Shown: positions 31,167 through 37,003 of the stretch, piece after piece
How positions within the stretch are numbered: the first letter of the stretch is position 1
Layout of the letters: each line of letters begins with the position of its first letter
From: Welwitschia mirabilis
Taxonomy: Eukaryota > Gnetophyta > Gnetopsida > Welwitschiales
Direction of reading: 5' to 3'
Length of the DNA: 37,003 nucleotides
Assembly: GCA_051453625.1 (NCBI GenBank)
Contig: JBOZIK010000001.1
Coordinates: 49,096,322 to 49,133,324, forward strand
Translations under genes and position numbers: made by a program
Notes under the pieces: model-generated
What the model saw: only the letters and a program-made list of their open reading frames with translations
The model's database searches: none
Told to the model about the DNA's origin: nothing

Positions 31167-32303
31167 TGATCAACCTATTGATGATGACTTTCTAAATGAA
31201 TAACATCTTATGGTTGAATAATTTTATGAAGTATTTTCACAATAACCTGCTCCTTGGTATGCTAATATTGTAAATTATCTTATCAGACTTCAAACACCTT
31301 TTCATTGGAATAAAAACCAATGAAAATATTTTTTTTATAGGATAGGCGATTATGAATGGATTGAACCTCATCTATACAAGCGATGCAAAGATCAAATCAT
31401 GCGCAAATGTGTTTCCAAATGGNNNNNNNNNNNNNNNNNNNNNNNNNNNNNNNNNNNNNNNNNNNNNNNNNNNNNNNNNNNNNNNNNNNNNNNNNNNNNN
31501 NNNNNNNNNNNNNNNNNNNNNNNNNNNNNNNNNNNNNNNNNNNNNNNNNNNNNNNNNNNNNNNNNNNNNNNNNNNNNNNNNNNNNNNNNNNNNNNNNNNN
31601 NNNNNNNNNNNNNNNNNNNNNNNNNNNNNNNNNNNNNNNNNNNNNNNNNNNNNNNNNNNNNNNNNNNNNNNNNNNNNNNNNNNNNNNNNNNNNNNNNNNN
31701 NNNNNNNNNNNNNNNNNNNNNNNNNNNNNNNNNNNNNNNNNNNNNNNNNNNNNNNNNNNNNNNNNNNNNNNNNNNNNNNNNNNNNNNNNNNNNNNNNNNN
31801 NNNNNNNNNNNNNNNNNNNNNNNNNNNNNNNNNNNNNNNNNNNNNNNNNNNNNNNNNNNNNNNNNNNNNNNNNNNNNNNNNNNNNNNNNNNNNNNNNNNN
31901 NNNNNNNNNNNNNNNNNNNNNNNNNNNNNNNNNNNNNNNNNNNNNNNNNNNNNNNNNNNNNNNNNNNNNNNNNNNNNCTTTTCAAACTCTGTCACAAATC
32001 TCCGAAATCATGAGTGCTTCATCTTAATGATGTCCTTTGGAACCATCATATGACTTGGCTTAATTCTTTAGATTTCTCTCCTTATGAATTTTTCTACGAA
32101 AAAACATGTATGCTTCCAGTCGATGTGTGCTATAATTCTTACAAAATAGTTCATCAACTTAACCTTGCTTCTCATACTGACAATCTTCAAGAAATATTAA
32201 CCCAATTGAACCACCTTGATGAAAAAAGAATCCAAGCCCTCCATTACCAACTTATAGTCAAAGCCCAAGCCAAATATGGACATGATAAAAACCTTATGCA
32301 TAA
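31167..32303 (+). pseudogene. Athila-type integrase, second element
   Basis: Before the first domain the frame reads DQPIDDDFLNE and PAPWYANIVNYLI (usually PWYADIVNYL), then RIGDYEWIEPHLYKRCKDQI, MRKCVSKW. A 555-N gap (31423-31977) removes the zinc-binding domain and catalytic core. After it comes the C-terminal part: DVLWNHHMTWLNSLDFSPYE, EKTCMLPVDVCYNSYKIVHQ and an HLDEKRIQALHYQL helix ending AQAKYGHDKN. This is clearly homologous to the minus-strand integrase at 18560-18900. The piece at 32014-32304 is open with no stop, unusually well kept. A 306-N gap at 32305-32610 hides the end. Confidence 0.88.
31423..31977. other. Assembly gap (555 N) inside integrase
   Basis: The size would suit the missing zinc-binding domain and most of the catalytic core. 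Frames reading through it are artefacts. Confidence 0.95.
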
Positions 32304-32304
32304 G

Positions 32305-32610
32305 NNNNNNNNNNNNNNNNNNNNNNNNNNNNNNNNNNNNNNNNNNNNNNNNNNNNNNNNNNNNNNNNNNNNNNNNNNNNNNNNNNNNNNNNNNNNNNNN
32401 NNNNNNNNNNNNNNNNNNNNNNNNNNNNNNNNNNNNNNNNNNNNNNNNNNNNNNNNNNNNNNNNNNNNNNNNNNNNNNNNNNNNNNNNNNNNNNNNNNNN
32501 NNNNNNNNNNNNNNNNNNNNNNNNNNNNNNNNNNNNNNNNNNNNNNNNNNNNNNNNNNNNNNNNNNNNNNNNNNNNNNNNNNNNNNNNNNNNNNNNNNNN
32601 NNNNNNNNNN
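32305..32610. other. Assembly gap (306 N)
   Basis: It covers the expected C-terminal end of integrase. Confidence 0.95.
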
Positions 32611-34950
32611 TATCTATCTTTAAATCATCAAACTACTTAATCATCTTTCACATAATCAATATTCCATTATTAAGATTCATGAAGTTTAACAAGTAATGAG
32701 TTTGACTTTATCCAAACTCAAAGTATTCAAATACCTATGAATACTTGATGCTTGTCAATTACCTCATTAGAAAAGTGTAAATACATTCAAAATAAAAAAA
32801 GAAATGGTGTTTAATTTCATGGTATTATATTGCAAGCACACCAGAGGGACAGTTGACTTTAGAGTCCATTATCTTTTAGCAAGGTAATATGGCAGTTGTG
32901 GAGACTCCACCTAGGGAACAGTTGATCATGATCGGGTTTTTTACTTGTGGATCCCTTATCCTATGGCAGTGGTTACACCTCCCTCATCATAAAGAATAGT
33001 ATCCTTTGATACTTAATTTGCCTCTCTAAATAAAACATCTAAAAAAAAAAAAAAGAAAGAAGAAGGGGGAAGGAGGAAGAGAAAGAAAGAGGAAGAAAAA
33101 TAAAAAAAGCACTCAAAATTTCTATGAGTACCTTGACAAGCATCTCTTCATAATCACTTATTTCTGAATTTCTTATATTTAAGCATTATGTCATGGATAT
33201 CTTTCACATTAATTAGTTTGATAATTATCCTATATAGGTCTTGTTAGGTTGGTACCTAGAATACAAAGGACCAACCTTCTTCATGTTCTTTAAATTCATT
33301 TCTTTCATAATTTCATAATTAAATAAAAAATTCTCAAAGTCAAATTGCATTCTATTAAAATTCTTATTAGATTTAATTCTTTAGCTAAGTTAAGTTATCT
33401 ATTATGGCTCTATGCATTCTATCATTCAACTACTGGCTTTGGAAATCATTATAAACGTGCTAAAGTTCAAATTTATGCATTTCAAAATTACAATGTTCAA
33501 TTTATGTCTTTATCACCTCACGAGCCATTTTTATGTCAATTTTCTATTATGCCTAACATGGTTAAGCTTTCCTGATATCCATCTAAATACTCCACTTAAA
33601 ATTCTAGACTTATCTTTTACATTTGCATTAAAAGAATCTGTCATTTTGACTATCGTTCCCATGACCATTGCCATGACAGTTGCTGACAACTATCCTTTCC
33701 TATGTCATCACCACGATAAAAGAAATGAAACCAAAACTTAAGATATAGTAAATTGATCACATAATTCATGATCCTTACCCTTCTCTCAGTTAGAAAACTT
33801 GATGGTACTTCAATTTTGATGAGTATAACCTTGAGAAAATTACTAAAACATTAAATTTTCTTGGACATCCCCATTAAACCCCTTCAAATGCTATTTTGGC
33901 TAATTGGGGAAATTGAGCCTTGTTATAAGATTTCTCATAAATCACTGATTCAGGATCCATGATTTATTTTTAATTTTGAGCCTAATTTAATCAAAATTTT
34001 TAAGCCTACCTTCATCATATTGACATTTTCACAATTTCTAATCACTACATTACATTTCATGAGAATTGAATTGAGAATCAAAATTCCCTTCATGCTTAAG
34101 GTATATCATCAAAATCTAGGTTCAATTTGAATGTGAGAAGGCTATTGTTTCATACATTTTCCACATGAAAAAGGGGATGACGACTGTGAATTTTTCACTC
34201 AGCTATTTTATATGGTCGTGTCCATGGTCGTCCCCACGATAGTGTGAGCAACACATGTGTCGTTGCTTATGTCATCTCATGACATGAGGGACGAGCACAA
34301 CAGAATTTCTATAAACTCCTTTTTCTCCTTCATTTTCACACCAAATCTTATATCACTTGTCTTCTCTGACTTCTCTTAGGTACCTTATCAATCTTTCATC
34401 TTTGGAGCTATTAGTTACAAGCAATTTAGTCAAATTTCATTGAAATGAGGTAATTCTTCACCTTTCCTATAGTTCAAAATTTTTGAATTTTTCTCATTTC
34501 ACTCATTGTAGGCCAAATCAGATGAGTTCTCTCCAAACTAGCTTATATTTTTGGCTGATCTATGCTTAGAAACTTACAGAATCAAATTTAGTCCATTAAA
34601 TTCAAAGTTATGAGTATTTTCTTATGAAATTTAATATTTTTCACATTTTTGAAGTTTTTCGCTGATTACACATTCAATTTGCAATATTTTTTGCCATGTT
34701 AGGTATTAAATTGATCCTTATTTTATTAGGTAAGATCCGGTTCTTATAAGAGAACATTTGGTTACCCATAAACAAAGTTATGAATTTTTTTCCATTTTCT
34801 CTTAAATGGTACATATCTATTTTTTTGTGGATTTTCATGCAGTAACACAGGTGCATCCTCTTCTTGAATCTACACACACTCTATCACTTCTTAAGTAGCA
34901 GAATAATGGGAATGAGAGGGTATTTTACAAGAGTAAAGGCATATCCTTGC
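32611..34950 (+). other. Non-coding region between integrase and downstream ORF
   Basis: AT-rich sequence with no recognised protein. It holds a purine-rich tract at 33041-33109 and motif copies related to the LTR inverted repeats (about 33650 and 34210). Near 34308-34316 TCTATAAAC sits in a TATA-like context, followed by pyrimidine-rich text and an AG at about 34379. The layout could serve expression of the downstream ORF by an internal promoter or splicing; this is inference. Confidence 0.5.
33041..33109 (+). repeat. Purine-rich low-complexity tract
   Basis: About 70 bases almost entirely A and G, starting with an A-run and continuing as GAA/GGA-type sequence. It is a simple-sequence tract with no coding content. 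Confidence 0.85.
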
Positions 34951-34959
34951 TTTTTCTAT

Positions 34960-35179
34960 TTACTAGAGGGAGATGCATTTTGGAGATTACATTCAAAGAC
35001 TTGAGCCTAGCTTAGACCATGCACTAAAAGAGCTTGATATTTCGAGCATGATTATTACATGCTCATGGCTCTTAGTATGAGGTAGAGATTATTTAGTTCT
35101 ATTAGACCTTCGAGGTTATCTCAGCTACCAGAGAGGATGGCTCATATTATGATCAGATTAGAGCTACTGTATAAGGACG

Positions 35180-35214
<35 letters not shown>

Positions 35215-35970
35215 AGACGTAGCATAGTACAGCTGTCACAGGGCTTCCCAGAGATGGGGAGAGGATTGATCTTTGTGGAGGTGAGTTAAAGAGGTGAAGT
35301 TATGTTGTCTAGCTAGATTTACCATATTCAATTAATAGAGAGGATGGATTTAGCTACCTTCATCTGGCATTAACTAAAATGGATGAGCACTCAGCGCCAA
35401 TTTTCTATTGATGCTTATCCCTATCTATTGAGTGCTTTCTTTCGACGGTTTGAGATCCCCATTTCAGAAGATACCCCTCATGCAGTACCTATTATAACTG
35501 ATGATACATATTTCAGGTAACTAGGGATAGAGATACTTGGTATGGCTTTACCAGCTCCTGGTAAGGCACCTGCAGCACAACCATCTCCTCATGGACAGCC
35601 TCAGGCAGCTAGAGGTATCACTCTGGATCAGATCAATACATTATTAGAAGGAATGATATAGAGGATATAATCATGACTTGATCAGTTGGAGGCACATTTC
35701 CGCACTGTAGATGAGCAAAGTCGAGCTACCATGGAGTAGAGTTGAGCTATCTTAAAGAGGGTAATCAATATTCGGTAGGATACTTTAGTGGACATCCCTG
35801 TGGTAGTTCATGTTCATCATGATGCGACCACATCCAACCTACGTGAGCACATCTCTCATTTCTTTCTAGATGTTGATGAGTCTATCATTGAGCCACCTGT
35901 GAAGACAGGTGGTAAGAGGGATACTAACATGAAGGTTGAGTTTCGGTCCTCTCCACAAAGAGACCCATGA
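34960..35970 (+). pseudogene. Decayed ORF in the env position of the second Athila element
   Basis: From about 35390 one frame reads with few stops: STQRQFSIDAYPYLLSAFFR, RFEIPISEDTPHA, a Pro/Ala-rich linker (PAPGKAPAAQPS), a helix with LDQLEAHFRTVDEQSRATME, and the open end at 35788-35970. Upstream (34975-35170) a weaker segment precedes. The order of a globular part, a Pro/Ala linker and a helical tail resembles the plant proteins annotated 'putative plant transposon protein' that accompany Athila-type elements. I cannot see a signal peptide or transmembrane segment that would support a true envelope. A (TA)n run interrupts the upstream part. The function is unknown. Confidence 0.55.
35181..35212. 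repeat. (TA)16 microsatellite
   Basis: About 32 bases of uninterrupted TA within the decayed ORF. It probably arose after the ORF lost function. Confidence 0.95.
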
Positions 35971-36222
35971 CTATTGATGTAGTTTTAAGTCTTACAGAAA
36001 CTATGTTTCTTTCATTTCATTGTACTTAGGCACATGTTTTTCTTTTATGAGACTGCTAATCAATAATTATTTATTAATGGTGACTTTTCTTTATCTTAAA
36101 TTGCTAGTTTATCTAGACATGCAATGTATTTTTTTGATCTGATTTTAAAGTTTTCCTTCCCCATTAATTTGGCATCACAAAGTCCTCTTTTGCTTTGTTT
36201 GTTAAGGGACTGACAAAATGCT

Positions 36223-36235
36223 AGGTGGGAGGCTA
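36223..36235 (+). other. Polypurine tract of second Athila element
   Basis: AGGTGGGAGGCTA lies directly before the right LTR start TGTTGCAA, matching in place and sequence the GTGTGGGGCTA tract of the first Athila element. Confidence 0.8.
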
Positions 36236-37003
36236 TGTTGCAATCCCAAATTGTCATGTTTTAATGGTGTAATTGGTGATGTTTTGCAGGGAACAGGGAT
36301 TCAATTCAGTCACTTTTAGGCATTTTGTTATGAATCAATCTAATAATCTAATTATGATAGTAAATGGAATATTTTCATCTAAAAGGAAAAGAATTCAACC
36401 AAGACACAAAGTGTTGTAAAAAGTGGAGGAAAAGACCAATAAAATGGCTATCGTCCCCTCTATCATCCCCATGACAAAGGGCATGACCATAGGAATATTG
36501 CATTCGAAGGAGGCTGACAAGGCTAATGTGGCTTGCTGACTTAGATGTTGTGGTGACTATCGTCCACATGACATAGGAGATGACATAGCCATTACTTGTG
36601 AATTCAAATACCAACGGGATTCTAACATGGCAGGCTCTGATTGGATGATGAAAGGGTGTCATGTCTAATGTCATGGCCATGACGATAGTAACATGACAGT
36701 GATATAACTTCTTCCTAACCGAGTCAATTAAGGTCTAGTTTTTACCTAATGATGCCTTTTTACCTATACCAAAATCCCTGATCAGTAACCACCTTATAAA
36801 AGTTATAAAAACCTCCATTTAGCATTATTTGGTCATATTTTGGCATTAGAGGATTGGTGACCAAAAGCATCTAAGGAGTCAAGGATCCAATTTAGTATAG
36901 GAGAGATCATTCTTAGTGTGAAGGCTATGTTTCTGATATTGAGGAGTCACTACCTTGCTGAGGTGTTGTAAGACATTCATTGATTTAATAAAATGTCTTT
37001 CTT
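36236..37003 (+). repeat. 3' LTR of second Athila element, cut by window end
   Basis: It repeats the left LTR from TGTTGCAATCCCAAATTG on, with a TATA box at 36803-36811 and an AATAAA at 36987-36992 about 180 bp beyond it, a plausible polyadenylation signal in the R region. At least 768 bp long; the end is outside the window. Confidence 0.88.
36987..36992 (+). promoter_or_regulatory. Possible LTR polyadenylation signal AATAAA
   Basis: A canonical hexamer about 180 bp downstream of the TATA box. In AT-rich DNA such a hexamer can occur by chance. Confidence 0.4.

Larger units (their letters stand above)
30356..37003 (+). mobile_element. Second Athila-related Ty3/gypsy element, runs off the window
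   Basis: The LTRs at 30356 and 36236 are direct repeats on the plus strand. Between them lie RNase H-integrase linker and integrase fragments, a long 3' region with a decayed ORF, and a polypurine tract beside the right LTR. Integrase sequence and LTR ends (TGTTGCAA) resemble those of the minus-strand Athila, yet LTR length and body differ, so it is a distinct family. Gag, protease and RT are not in view: a 100-N gap at 31067-31166 separates the left LTR from integrase, so they may be deleted or simply unassembled. Confidence 0.85.

Noticed and set aside
1-37003. tRNA, rRNA, CRISPR array, bacterial-type operon or a new defence-like system
   Set aside because: Nothing of this kind was seen. 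The repeats are LTRs, dispersed LTR motifs and simple sequence, and the coding remnants are retrotransposon proteins plus a few gene fragments.

Overview
This is an AT-rich stretch of plant nuclear DNA, almost certainly from a flowering plant. It is made of decayed retrotransposons, and I find no intact host gene. The plant call rests on Athila-type Ty3/gypsy polyprotein fragments with an eroded tRNA-Asp primer site, a chromovirus-type gypsy fragment, Ty1/copia Gag in an element with about 1.2 kb LTRs, and a plant L1-type LINE. Nearly every frame is broken by stops and frameshifts, many explicable as C-to-T or G-to-A changes (CAG to TAG, TGG to TGA/TAG). Ten runs of N interrupt the window.

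Layout. 1-2400: AT-rich DNA with two gaps, a 57-bp tandem repeat and a pair of direct repeats 196 bp apart. 2400-4200: a less AT-rich block holding at least three unrelated-looking, broken protein-coding fragments. One is recognisable as a thioredoxin/redoxin-like plant protein. 4850-5317: gap. 5318 to about 8590 (minus strand): a chromovirus-like gypsy element (LTR, tRNA-Met-type primer site, gag, protease, partial RT, partial integrase). An internal deletion fuses RT directly to integrase.

The centre is a three-level nest. An L1-type LINE (plus strand; endonuclease and linker at 8857-9935, RT and C-terminal region at 25797 to about 27340) was split by an Athila-like element (9941-25791, minus strand) flanked by a perfect TTCAT duplication. 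One LTR of that Athila was later split by a Ty1/copia element (10855-16163, minus strand). The copia element is flanked by CCTAT/CTTGT, and the sister Athila LTR preserves the empty site CCTAC. The copia element carries gag but no recognisable pol, so it resembles a gag-only non-autonomous element. The insertion order is therefore LINE, then Athila, then copia.

From 30356 to the window end lies a second Athila-related element on the plus strand. It has a left LTR, the RNase H/integrase junction and integrase fragments, a long 3' region with a broken env-position ORF, a polypurine tract, and a right LTR that runs off the window. The LTRs of the two Athila families share an unusual 18-bp inverted-repeat motif (ATGTC-R-TCCA-S-AYGACAT), and related copies recur in both elements. 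That motif, the gag-only copia element and the gene-fragment block are the observations most worth following. I see no evidence for a new protein-coding system, RNA gene or CRISPR array.
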